NCBI GenBank assembly: GCA_023249615.1
Contig: JAHFCG010000010.1
Span: 1-33,997, forward strand
Source: a candidate division FCPU426 bacterium
GTDB lineage: Bacteria > Oederibacteriota > Muellerivitia > Muellerivitales > Muellerivitaceae
DNA length: 33,997 nt
Direction: 5' to 3'
Of this stretch, positions 17,148 to 24,874 are shown piece by piece (positions within the stretch are counted from its first letter, which is position 1; every line of letters begins with the position of its first letter). The position numbers were made by a program, and so were the translations under genes. A model generated the notes under the pieces. It was not told the origin of the DNA, did no database searches, and saw only the letters and a list, made by a program, of their open reading frames with translations.

Positions 17148-17936
17148 ATGCAGTCTTTGTACACAGCAGCAACCGGCATGCAGGCTCAAAGTTTGAATAT
17201 CGACACGATTTCAAACAATCTCGCAAACGTCAGCACGAATGGATTCAAAAAACAAAGGGTGGATTTTCAGGACCTTTTGTATCTCAATTTAAAACCCGCT
17301 GGAACCCCCACTTCTCCCGAAACTCGAGTGCCTGTCGGAATCCAAATCGGTGAGGGTGTAAAGCCGGTTGATACTAAACGTATTTTCACGCAGGGAAGCA
17401 TTCGGAATACCAACAACCCTTTGGACCTTTTAATTGAGGGGGATGACACCTTTTTCAAGGTGGTCCGCCCTGATGGGGAAATTGTTTATACCCGTGATGG
17501 AAATTTTACGCGGGACGCCAATGGAAACATGGTTAATTCGGACGGATTTTTCATGGATCCCCCGGTTCAGATCCCCGTGGATGCCTCGCTCGTTCAAATC
17601 CCCTTGGATGGGCGAATCATGGTTCAGGTCAACGGATCCAACACTCCCGCCCAGGTGGGCCAATTGGAATTGGCAAGGTTTGTGAACCCGGCCGGGTTGG
17701 AAGCCTTGGGGCATAATAATTTTCGGGCTACGGTCGCCTCTGGAGATCCCATCGAGGGTCTTCCCGGGTCGGTGGGTTTTCCAGCCATTCAACAGGGCTC
17801 CATCGAATTGTCCAATGTGGACGTGGTCGATGAAATGGTTAATTTAATTGTAGCCCAACGTTCCTATGAAATTAACTCAAAGGCTGTCACCACCGCGGAT
17901 CAAATGCTGCAAACCGCCGCGACGTTGATCCGGTAA
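17148..17936 (+). CDS. flgG: FlgG, distal rod protein
   Basis: 262 residues, the standard FlgG length. The N-terminus MQSLYTAATGMQAQSLNIDTI then SNNLANVSTNGFKKQRVDFQDLLY is classic FlgG. The C-terminus has QQGSIELSNVDVVDEMVNLI followed by AQRSYEINSKAVTTADQMLQ. FlgG forms the distal rod that passes through the P and L rings encoded just downstream. A perfect GAGGAGG lies 4 bases before the ATG, stronger than most sites in the cluster, which fits a need for more copies. Confidence 0.98.
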   Translation: MQSLYTAATGMQAQSLNIDTISNNLANVSTNGFKKQRVDFQDLLYLNLKPAGTPTSPETRVPVGIQIGEGVKPVDTKRIFTQGSIRNTNNPLDLLIEGDDTFFKVVRPDGEIVYTRDGNFTRDANGNMVNSDGFFMDPPVQIPVDASLVQIPLDGRIMVQVNGSNTPAQVGQLELARFVNPAGLEALGHNNFRATVASGDPIEGLPGSVGFPAIQQGSIELSNVDVVDEMVNLIVAQRSYEINSKAVTTADQMLQTAATLIR

Positions 17937-17947
17937 CCGCGAATTTT

Positions 17948-18931
17948 GTGAACCGGGCCCTTTATAAATCGATTATTTTCTTCTTTTGCGGTTTCCAAAT
18001 TTTGGGGGCCGTTTCGCAAAATCAAGGAACCTTGATTCGTTTGGCCGAACAGGCGACCGTGGTCGGCCCCCAAGTTAGTTTGGGCCAGGTGGCGGATGTC
18101 ATCGGTGAAAACAAGGCGGTTGTGGAAAAGATTCGAAGGGTAAGTTTGGGCAAGGCGGCTTTGGCCGGGAAGAGCCTGAAAATTACCCTGGGTTATTTAA
18201 AAATCGCGCTACGACGGGATGGGTTTTCCTTAAAAGATTTTTCGTTTGAGGGCACAGAAACCGCGGAGGTTTTAACCCAGAGCAGGGATTTTTTTCCATC
18301 GGAACTTTTGCCGCAGGTAAAATCCTTTGTAGTGAAGGAATTGGGTGAAAGCCCCCAAAATGTCGAAGTCAAGTTCATGGGAGTCGAAAAAAAAATAACC
18401 CTGCCGGCGGGTGATGTAAAGACCATTTTTCGGCCGGCCCTTTCCGGCAAATACGAAGGGACCTTGTTGTTGACGACGGAATTGGAGGTGGACGGCAGGA
18501 CGGTAAAGGTTTTGCCCCTGAGGGTTTTAGTTGAGGTTTTTCACCCGGTGGTCGTGACAAAAAAAATGGTTGAAAAGGGTGAAAGGTTCACAAACTTAAA
18601 TGTGGGATTGTCGCGGAAACCCACCTCGCTTTTACGCTCCGGTTCTATCAACGAATTGGGGAGTGTTATTGGAAGGACTGCCGCGGTTCCCGTGATTTCC
18701 GGGACGATCTTAAGAATGACTGAAATTTATGATCCGCCGGTCATAAAACGCGGCCAGGTGGTTCAAGCGGTGGTTCGAAGGGGAAACGTTGAAATAACCG
18801 TACAGTCCAAGGCCATTGAGGACGGTAAGGCGGGGGACAAAATAAGGGTGGAAAACACAGCCACTCACAAGGTTTTAAACGGGAAGGTTTTGGATGAAAA
18901 AACGGTTTTGATGGATCAAGAAAGACCGTAG
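17948..18931 (+). CDS. flgA: FlgA, P-ring assembly chaperone
   Basis: 327 residues beginning at GTG 17948, with a signal peptide (ALYKSIIFFFCGFQILGAVS). The C-terminal ~130 residues form the SAF-type domain typical of FlgA: VVTKKMVEKGERFTNLNV, then GSVIGRTAAVPVISGTILRM, RGQVVQAVVRRGNVEITVQ and KAGDKIRVEN. FlgA acts in the periplasm and assists polymerisation of FlgI into the P ring. The position between flgG and flgH/flgI supports it. The ribosome-binding site is weak, so translation may depend on readthrough from flgG, 11 bases upstream. Confidence 0.93.
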   Translation: MNRALYKSIIFFFCGFQILGAVSQNQGTLIRLAEQATVVGPQVSLGQVADVIGENKAVVEKIRRVSLGKAALAGKSLKITLGYLKIALRRDGFSLKDFSFEGTETAEVLTQSRDFFPSELLPQVKSFVVKELGESPQNVEVKFMGVEKKITLPAGDVKTIFRPALSGKYEGTLLLTTELEVDGRTVKVLPLRVLVEVFHPVVVTKKMVEKGERFTNLNVGLSRKPTSLLRSGSINELGSVIGRTAAVPVISGTILRMTEIYDPPVIKRGQVVQAVVRRGNVEITVQSKAIEDGKAGDKIRVENTATHKVLNGKVLDEKTVLMDQERP

Positions 18932-18952
18932 TCCGGGATGGGGGTTGAGGAA

Positions 18953-19564
18953 ATGAACAAAAACTTAAAATTTTTAATTTTCGGTCTGATGATTTTACCT
19001 AGCGGCCAGACGGTTTTAGCTGATTCGCTTTATCCGGTGGAGGGATCCAGCTCCATTTACACCGAAAAACGGGCACGCCGCGTTGGGGACGTTATCACGG
19101 TCATGATCCAGGAAGTGAACCAAGCCACCAATTCCGCCAGCAGTCACGACCAGAAATCCGGAAGTGTGGTTCTTGGCGCGGGAAACGGTTTTTTGGGATC
19201 CACTAATTTTTTAAATAACAACATCAATAACAATATTGGCGTCGGCGGGGGAATCAACCACCAGGGACAGGGCGATTCCAGCCGAAGCTCCAAGGTTACG
19301 GGACAAATGACCGCGAAAATCATTTCCGTTCTTCCGAGCGGCAATTATCTTATCGAGGGCAACCGTTATGTTGAGGTAAATGATGAAAAACAAACCATTG
19401 ACGTGACGGGTGAGATTAGGCCGGATGATATTTCAAGCGATAATACGGTCCTTTCCACCCGCGTGGCGAACGCGAAAATTAAATTTACGGGAACAGGGCC
19501 CGCCTCCGAAACAGCGAAACCGGGGCTTTTGACCAGGGTGATGAGTTGGTTGGGTCTCTTTTAA
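18953..19564 (+). CDS. flgH: FlgH, L-ring protein (without lipobox cysteine)
   Basis: From ATG 18953 the protein has 203 residues; an upstream in-frame ATG at 18938 lacks a spaced ribosome-binding site, whereas GGGGG lies 8 bases before 18953. Family features: SLYPVEGSSSIYTEKRARRVGDVITVMI, an asparagine/glycine-rich middle, and the C-terminal LPSGNYLIEGNRYVEVNDE, GEIRPDDISSDNTVLSTRVANAKI. FlgH forms the outer-membrane L ring. The canonical protein is a lipoprotein, but this one has no cysteine at all; the signal peptide reads ILPSGQTVLAD, with Q at the place expected for the lipidated Cys. It therefore probably relies on signal peptidase I. Confidence 0.95.
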   Translation: MNKNLKFLIFGLMILPSGQTVLADSLYPVEGSSSIYTEKRARRVGDVITVMIQEVNQATNSASSHDQKSGSVVLGAGNGFLGSTNFLNNNINNNIGVGGGINHQGQGDSSRSSKVTGQMTAKIISVLPSGNYLIEGNRYVEVNDEKQTIDVTGEIRPDDISSDNTVLSTRVANAKIKFTGTGPASETAKPGLLTRVMSWLGLF

Positions 19565-19583
19565 GAAAAGACGGGGGTTTAAA

Positions 19584-20702
19584 ATGAAAAAAATAAATTT
19601 AAAATTTAAGGTTTTTTTTGCCGTTTTTTTGTGGCTTTTGGCCGGTTCCGGCCAAACAGCGCAGGTGCGGCTAAAAACCATCGCCAAGGTGAAGGGCGTT
19701 CGTGAAAATCAATTAATTGGTTATGGTTTGGTGGTGGGTCTTCAAAGAACCGGAGATACCCAGCGTGTAGTCGCCACTCTTCAAAGCGTTACGAATATGT
19801 TGTCCCAATTTGGAATCGCGATTAATCCATCTCAAATTAGGACGCAAAACGTTGGAGCCGTGATGGTGACAGCCCAACTTCCTCCGCTTTTAAAATCAGG
19901 GGATAAAATTGATGTTACCGTTTCCTCAATCGGGGACGCCAGAAGTCTTCAGGGCGGCACATTATTGATGACCCCGTTGCAAGGACCGGACGGCCAGGTA
20001 TACGCCGTGGCCCAAGGCCCTCTCGCCGTCGGCGGCTTCAGCGATAACTCGGGTGAATTTCCCCTTATTCAGGTTAACCACACCACCGCCGGAAGAGTTC
20101 CCAACGGCGCCCTTGTTGAAAAGGAAGTTCCGTCTACCTTCGTGGACAACAACAATATTTCCATTCTTTTGAATAAACCTGATTTCGGCCAGGCTTCCAT
20201 GGCGGCCCAGGCGCTCAATCAACAATTTGGAGAGGCGGTCGCCAGGGCGGTTGACGGGGGACAGGTGGATGTCAAGATTCCCCACAATTACCAGGATAAC
20301 GTGGTTGAGTTTGTAGCGGCGGTGGAAGATACCGCTGTCATGACAGATGCGCCTTCCAACCGGGTTGTTGTAAACGAAAGAACTGGAACCGTGGTTTTGG
20401 GACAGGACGTTCGAATTGATGGTGTTGCCATCGCGCACGGTAATTTACGTCTTGTGATAAAGAAAACAACACAGGTCAGCCATGACGCGGTATTCGGACA
20501 TGATGAACTGACCCATTCCACTACCGTTTCGGTGGACGATTCCGGGAAAAAGGGAAATCTGGTGGTGCTTCCCGAAGGCGCGACACTCATGGATGTTGTT
20601 GAGGCGATTAACGCGGTGGGAGCCACCCCCCGTGACCTGATTTCCATACTGCAGGCCATCAAAGAAGAGGGCGCCCTGCACGCCGAACTCGATATTATTT
20701 AA
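19584..20702 (+). CDS. flgI: FlgI, P-ring protein
   Basis: 372 residues with a signal peptide (MKKINLKFKVFFAVFLWLLA, cleavage near GQTAQ) followed by the strongly conserved FlgI body: RLKTIAKVKGVRENQLIGYG, VVGLQRTGDTQ, MLSQFGIAINPSQIRTQNVG, VSSIGDARSLQGGTLLMTPL, RVVVNERTGTVVLGQDVRI, and GATLMDVVEAINAVGATPRD near the end. FlgI polymerises in the periplasm as the bushing around the rod in the peptidoglycan layer. Its presence with FlgH means the cell has an outer membrane. It follows flgH by 19 bases. Confidence 0.99.
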   Translation: MKKINLKFKVFFAVFLWLLAGSGQTAQVRLKTIAKVKGVRENQLIGYGLVVGLQRTGDTQRVVATLQSVTNMLSQFGIAINPSQIRTQNVGAVMVTAQLPPLLKSGDKIDVTVSSIGDARSLQGGTLLMTPLQGPDGQVYAVAQGPLAVGGFSDNSGEFPLIQVNHTTAGRVPNGALVEKEVPSTFVDNNNISILLNKPDFGQASMAAQALNQQFGEAVARAVDGGQVDVKIPHNYQDNVVEFVAAVEDTAVMTDAPSNRVVVNERTGTVVLGQDVRIDGVAIAHGNLRLVIKKTTQVSHDAVFGHDELTHSTTVSVDDSGKKGNLVVLPEGATLMDVVEAINAVGATPRDLISILQAIKEEGALHAELDII

Positions 20703-20718
20703 GTTCAAGGGGTCATTT

Positions 20719-21189
20719 ATGGGTTTTCCGGTACAACCACTCTCGCTGATGCCCCTGCCTAATTCCCTGGAAGGCAAAGGCTTTTCCGTTTCTGCCCTTC
20801 AACAGGCCCTGACTTTACAGCCGTCCCTGGCTTCCAAGGCAGCGGGCCAGGTCATGGGCGGTAATTCCCCTGCGGCCGTCATGTCCATTATTTCCAATCC
20901 CTCGCCGCTTAATCCCCTTAAGGGAGACAAAACGCATACCGATGATCAATTGAAGGAGGTTTCAAAGAATTTTGAATCCATTTTTATGCGTATGCTTTTT
21001 AAGGAAATGCGCAATTCGGTCCAAAAATCGGAAATTATGGGAAATTCAAGAGCCTTGGAATTTTTTGAAACCATGAGGGATGAACAATTATCCGAAAGCA
21101 TGGCCGCCTCCGGCGGTATTGGAATTGGAAAAATGATTTATGAAAGACTTAAAGAAACGACCTTAACCCATCAGAAAACCATTAAATGA
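20719..21189 (+). CDS. flgJ: FlgJ-type rod-binding protein without muramidase domain
   Basis: 156 residues. The C-terminal half carries the rod-binding domain (FESIFMRMLFKEMRNSVQKS, then ALEFFETMRDEQLSESMAAS and IGKMIYERLK). The C-terminal peptidoglycan hydrolase domain of enterobacterial FlgJ is absent, so this is the single-domain type common outside the gamma- and beta-proteobacteria. It would cap the growing rod, and another enzyme must open the wall. Its TGA stop overlaps the start of the next gene (ATGA at 21186-21189). Confidence 0.93.
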   Translation: MGFPVQPLSLMPLPNSLEGKGFSVSALQQALTLQPSLASKAAGQVMGGNSPAAVMSIISNPSPLNPLKGDKTHTDDQLKEVSKNFESIFMRMLFKEMRNSVQKSEIMGNSRALEFFETMRDEQLSESMAASGGIGIGKMIYERLKETTLTHQKTIK

Positions 21190-21620
21190 ATTTGGCGAAT
21201 TGTTCCCGTTGCAACCGGGTTTTTACGTCGGTTCCTGGCGGGCGGGATATTTGTCCCCACTGTATTAAAGAAGAAGATGATAATTACCTTAAAATATTCC
21301 AGTATCTTTCCACCCGCCCCGCCGCCACAGCCCAGGAAATAGCCCAGGACACCGAAATCGACCTAAAGGAGATTTTTCGGTATGTCCGGGAAAACAGGTT
21401 AAGACTGGTCAAGACCGATACGGGTCTTTCTTGTGAAAGGTGTGGAATTCCCATCGCCCAGGGAAAAATGTGTGAAAAATGCCTTCGTACCCTTTCCGAA
21501 GAGATAAAAACAGATATTGACAAATTTAAACCAAATAAGCCCAAGGATTCCGTTAAAAAGGAAGGGCCTAAAGGGGATGAGCCGCCTAACCCCAAATACT
21601 TAAAGGACCGTCGGGGTTAA
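21186..21620 (+). CDS. yvyF: YvyF-type flagellar operon zinc-ribbon protein (TIGR03826-like)
   Basis: 144 residues with two four-cysteine knuckles: C6/C9/C23/C26 and C83/C86/C96/C99. Between them lies a helical segment resembling a winged helix (about 34-80; AQEIAQDTEIDLKEIFRYVREN). The tail is lysine/proline-rich. The design and the position directly before flgM match the YvyF proteins of Bacillus (yvyF-flgM-flgN-flgK order). Its function is not well defined; DNA or RNA binding is possible from the fold but unproven. It overlaps flgJ by four bases, so it belongs to the rod/ring transcript rather than the flgM one. Confidence 0.85.
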   Translation: MNLANCSRCNRVFTSVPGGRDICPHCIKEEDDNYLKIFQYLSTRPAATAQEIAQDTEIDLKEIFRYVRENRLRLVKTDTGLSCERCGIPIAQGKMCEKCLRTLSEEIKTDIDKFKPNKPKDSVKKEGPKGDEPPNPKYLKDRRG

Positions 21621-21671
21621 GGTGAACAGGCCCTCGAGGCCAGCAAATAACCCTTTTTTAAAATTTCGTCC

Positions 21672-21700
21672 AAAAAACCACAGTTTTTAAGGTTTTTTTT
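21672..21700 (+). terminator. AT-rich hairpin with T-run upstream of flgM promoter
   Basis: AAAAAACC (21672-21679) can pair with GGTTTTTT (21691-21698) around an 11-base loop, and the stem ends in T residues. It sits after the YvyF-type gene and before the sigma-28 promoter of flgM, where a transcript end would make sense. The stem has only two G-C pairs, so termination efficiency is doubtful. Confidence 0.35.
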
Positions 21701-21748
21701 AAACTTTCCTCATTTCCCCCTTTTTTTATCCAAATCCCTTATTTTCCC

Positions 21749-21775
21749 TAAAGTTTCCCGTTGCAGGGTCGTTAG
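21749..21775 (+). promoter_or_regulatory. Sigma-28 promoter of flgM
   Basis: TAAAGTTT (21749-21756) is an exact match to the enterobacterial sigma-28 -35 consensus. Eleven bases follow, then GTCGTTAG (21768-21775) in place of GCCGATAA. The same -10 octamer occurs at flgE, and the spacing is identical at flgD and flgE. The predicted transcript starts near 21782, about 22 bases before the flgM ATG, with AAAGGAG at 21791-21797. FliA, the cognate factor, is encoded at 8200-9012. Confidence 0.85.
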
Positions 21776-21803
21776 GAATCCTAGAAAACCAAAGGAGTCT
21801 TTT

Positions 21804-22097
21804 ATGCGTATTGATGGATTTCAAAATATTCCTGCACTTCTTCAGTCATTTAAGACTGATAAATCCCTCAAATCAAATCCCGAAAGCGAGACCACCAGTT
21901 CCTCGTCAACTGTTTCGTTAAGTTCCTTTGGAGAAGTTTTGCAATCTTTGCAAAGAGAAACGGCGCAAAACACCCGGTTGAGAAGCGCCCATGTTGAAAA
22001 ACTTTCAAAAGAAGCCCACTCGGGGGATCTTTCCGTGGATATGGTCAAGTTGGCCACGAGTTTGGTTAACCTTCAGGTTATTGATACCAAAGGATAA
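21804..22097 (+). CDS. flgM: FlgM, anti-sigma-28 factor
   Basis: 97 residues, the normal size. The N-terminal half is polar and disordered-looking, with a serine/threonine-rich stretch near 30-42. The C-terminal half (about 60-95) has the FlgM helices: RLRSAHVEKLSKEAHSGD and LSVDMVKLATSLVNLQV. FlgM binds and silences FliA until it is exported through the completed hook-basal body. It has its own sigma-28 promoter and AAAGGAG, so FliA drives its own inhibitor. flgN follows after two bases. Confidence 0.93.
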   Translation: MRIDGFQNIPALLQSFKTDKSLKSNPESETTSSSSTVSLSSFGEVLQSLQRETAQNTRLRSAHVEKLSKEAHSGDLSVDMVKLATSLVNLQVIDTKG

Positions 22098-22099
22098 GT

Positions 22100-22585
22100 A
22101 TGAATGATTTGATTCAAAAACTTGTTTTTTGTTTGAACGAAGAGGCGGCGCGTTATCGCGCTTTGTTAACCCTCGCGGAAAATCAAAAAGAATTACTCAT
22201 GGCCGGCAAAACGGATGTTCTGCCTGAAAATGTCCGCCTGGAAGAAAAAGAGGTTTTCGCGTTGGGACCCATCATCGGCCGGCGAAATGAATTGCTCGGG
22301 GATTTTGCAAAAACCTGTGGCGTGAAGACGCTGAGCCTAACCGAAGCCCTGCAAAAAGCGCCATTGGAATCGATTGAGGATTTTAAGAAAGCGGTTATTG
22401 AACTGGTTCAGTCCGCCAAAAAACTTGAAGAAGCTAATCAGAGTAATGAAGTGCTTTTGCAAAACGCTCTTTCCTACGTCAACTTCACGCTGAAAGTAAT
22501 CGCCAACGGAGGGAAGAAAAAAGCCTTTTCACCCTCACCCTCAAAAGAGGAAAATAACCCCTCTTTTGTCAACCGCGTCGTTTAG
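22100..22585 (+). CDS. flgN: FlgN, chaperone for hook-filament junction proteins
   Basis: 161 residues, predicted all-helical, with the family pattern: an N-terminal helix (LIQKLVFCLNEEAARYRALL), a middle helix ending in GRRNELL, and the C-terminal segment NEVLLQNALSYVNFTLKVI that binds FlgK/FlgL in the known chaperones. FlgN keeps FlgK soluble and delivers it to FlhA. The flgM-flgN-flgK order supports the call. A serine/proline-rich tail follows the last helix. Confidence 0.92.
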   Translation: MNDLIQKLVFCLNEEAARYRALLTLAENQKELLMAGKTDVLPENVRLEEKEVFALGPIIGRRNELLGDFAKTCGVKTLSLTEALQKAPLESIEDFKKAVIELVQSAKKLEEANQSNEVLLQNALSYVNFTLKVIANGGKKKAFSPSPSKEENNPSFVNRVV

Positions 22586-22594
22586 GAGGAAGAA

Positions 22595-24850
22595 ATGTTA
22601 CCCAGCTTTTTAAGTATGGAAACCGTATCACGCGGGTTGTTTACCCAGCAACTCAACCAGGACATGATCGCCTCGAACCTGGCGAAGACCTATCAGGATC
22701 CCCAGGGTTATTTGGTCAACAGCCGGGAGCGGTTGGACACTGTTGAGGGTTTTTCCCTTTTCTTCGGAAACCCCATTGGACGATTTGCGGTGGGCACCGG
22801 GCCGATGGCCCAGCACTTAACAAGGCTCCGCAGTCTTTTTTTGGATACGCAAATTCAACAAACGAGTTCGGTTTTGGGAAGAGCTGAAATTTTAACAAGC
22901 CTGCTAACCCAGGTACAGGGAATCGTAAATGGTTCCACCGGCACGCTGGATGCTTCCGTTAAAACATTCGCGGCTGCTTGGGACACCTTAAGTACCAGTC
23001 CGTTGGGCCCTTTGGACGTAGGTTTGCGCTCCGCCATCGTGAATGACGGTGTGGCCTTTGCCACCTTGGCACGGAATCAATATAATCAACTTCAACAACT
23101 TCAGGTTGGTCTGAACGGGCAAATTAACCAAACCGTAAGTGACATCAATAATATTCTTCAACAACTTTCCCTACTCAACACCCAACTTATGACCAACCCT
23201 GGGGTTAATGTTAACAGCCTTTTGGATGCGCGGGATTACGCTCTTGATAAGCTGGGGCGGTTAATCAATATCCAAACCAATTTCGGTGGTTCCGGAACGG
23301 TTAATGTCTTTTTGGGAAGCAGCAGTATTTCGCTGGTGGATGGCGCGGGCGCCTCGATTCTTCAAACAAATGTTCAAAATCCCCATAATCCCGGGTTGGT
23401 GGATGTCACGATTCAATCCTCGGAAGGTACTGTGGTGATGAAAGATCCGTGGAACTTTATAACCGGAGGGAACCTCTCGGGTGAACTTCAGGCCCGGGAC
23501 GTGACATTGGAATCCTATAAAGACCAGGTGGATCAAATCGCGACTTCGGTTATGTCGATCACAAACAGGTTGCATCAATCGGGTTACGCCGCTGACGGTA
23601 TTACCACCGGGACTCTTTTCTTTACTGGCACGGGTGCGATGGACATAAATGTAAACGCCTCCTTGGTTACGGATGCCACGCGAGCTTTATTGGCCGCCGG
23701 CATTTACCGAAATACGGTTACGACACCCATTGCCACGGATGGAATTGTCGCTCAGTATTTGGGTAACTTGCCAACGCTCCTGGCCAACAATTTTATAACC
23801 AGTCAACCCAGAATCGGTGTGGCCGTGAATCCGTCCCTGGTTATCAACACCCAGCTTTTCGCCTTTCCCCCCACCCCCGGGGTTGGGACCTTTACTGTTA
23901 ACGGAAGCCTGGTGACCTATGATACGGCGATAGATTCCATTGATACGATCTTGGCAAAAATTAACGCCGCGGCGCCAAGTGTCGACGCGGTTTTTGACTC
24001 TACCAATCAGGTTTTTTATATGTTTTCAAACAACCCCGTTACCATAATCAATCTTACGGGAAATTTCTCGGGTGGATTGAACCCATGGGCCAATATCAAG
24101 AATGTTTTGACCAGCACGATTCGAATGAATAATGGTTTTGCCCCAACCGACCCCAAAATCATCTTCAACAGTCCAACTGCTCCGGGCTACATGGATTCAA
24201 CCATTCCCCAGGTTTGGCCTCCGATACCGGGTGCGATTCCCTCTGGTCCCAATTCCCAGGCTTTCAGGATTACCCCGGGGACGGGTGGATCTTTCACCAT
24301 TAGCGGTCCTTTTTTGCCGGGCGGCCAGGTCACCATCAACTGGACGAATACCAAGGAAAGCCCCTCCAATCTCGCGACCATTCTTACCCGAATCGGCGTA
24401 GCGACGGGTAATTTGGTGACGGCCAGTTTTAACTCCAATACCCAAACCATTACCCTTTACGGAAACACGCCGCTCCCTTTTCAAATTATTGATAACACGG
24501 GAAACTTCACCGTTTTCACGGGGTTAAATGGAAACGTGCAGATCGGCAATATGACGTCGGGGTTACTAAATCAAATCACCACCGACCTTTCCGGACAGCA
24601 ATTAATTCAAGACCAGGCCTCCGCCACACTTACCCAATTGAATAACGCCCAGGCGGATCTTGGGGCCATTGCCACCACGCCGGGCCAACACGGGGAACCG
24701 ATCGCGAATGAACAGCAGGCGGCCTTGCAATCCCTGATTGCTTATAACGCCGCGCTGGATGTTCTACAGGTTATTGACCAGATGTACGCTGATTTGGTGG
24801 GGATTATTGGTGGCAATCCGCCTCCCAATGGAATATTTCAACGCCGTTAA
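22595..24850 (+). CDS. flgK: FlgK, hook-filament junction protein 1, enlarged central region
   Basis: 751 residues, larger than the ~550 of enterobacterial FlgK. The N-terminal helix region is present (FLSMETVSRGLFTQQLNQDM, ASNLAKT), as are internal FlgK stretches (ILTSLLTQVQGIVNGSTGTLDA, LDARDYALDKLGRLINIQ) and the C-terminal helix (EQQAALQSLIAYNAALDVLQ). The extra length comes from two related beta-rich blocks at about residues 412-495 and 556-650, each with the order GxFTx-G, then a DSIDTILAKI/NLATILTRI helix, then VDAVFDS/LVTASFNS and a TGNF end. They resemble flagellin/hook 'IN' domains. FlgK caps the hook and joins it to the filament. AGGAGGAAG precedes the ATG. Confidence 0.93.
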   Translation: MLPSFLSMETVSRGLFTQQLNQDMIASNLAKTYQDPQGYLVNSRERLDTVEGFSLFFGNPIGRFAVGTGPMAQHLTRLRSLFLDTQIQQTSSVLGRAEILTSLLTQVQGIVNGSTGTLDASVKTFAAAWDTLSTSPLGPLDVGLRSAIVNDGVAFATLARNQYNQLQQLQVGLNGQINQTVSDINNILQQLSLLNTQLMTNPGVNVNSLLDARDYALDKLGRLINIQTNFGGSGTVNVFLGSSSISLVDGAGASILQTNVQNPHNPGLVDVTIQSSEGTVVMKDPWNFITGGNLSGELQARDVTLESYKDQVDQIATSVMSITNRLHQSGYAADGITTGTLFFTGTGAMDINVNASLVTDATRALLAAGIYRNTVTTPIATDGIVAQYLGNLPTLLANNFITSQPRIGVAVNPSLVINTQLFAFPPTPGVGTFTVNGSLVTYDTAIDSIDTILAKINAAAPSVDAVFDSTNQVFYMFSNNPVTIINLTGNFSGGLNPWANIKNVLTSTIRMNNGFAPTDPKIIFNSPTAPGYMDSTIPQVWPPIPGAIPSGPNSQAFRITPGTGGSFTISGPFLPGGQVTINWTNTKESPSNLATILTRIGVATGNLVTASFNSNTQTITLYGNTPLPFQIIDNTGNFTVFTGLNGNVQIGNMTSGLLNQITTDLSGQQLIQDQASATLTQLNNAQADLGAIATTPGQHGEPIANEQQAALQSLIAYNAALDVLQVIDQMYADLVGIIGGNPPPNGIFQRR

Positions 24851-24874
24851 GTCGGGACTTTAAAAGGAATTTTT

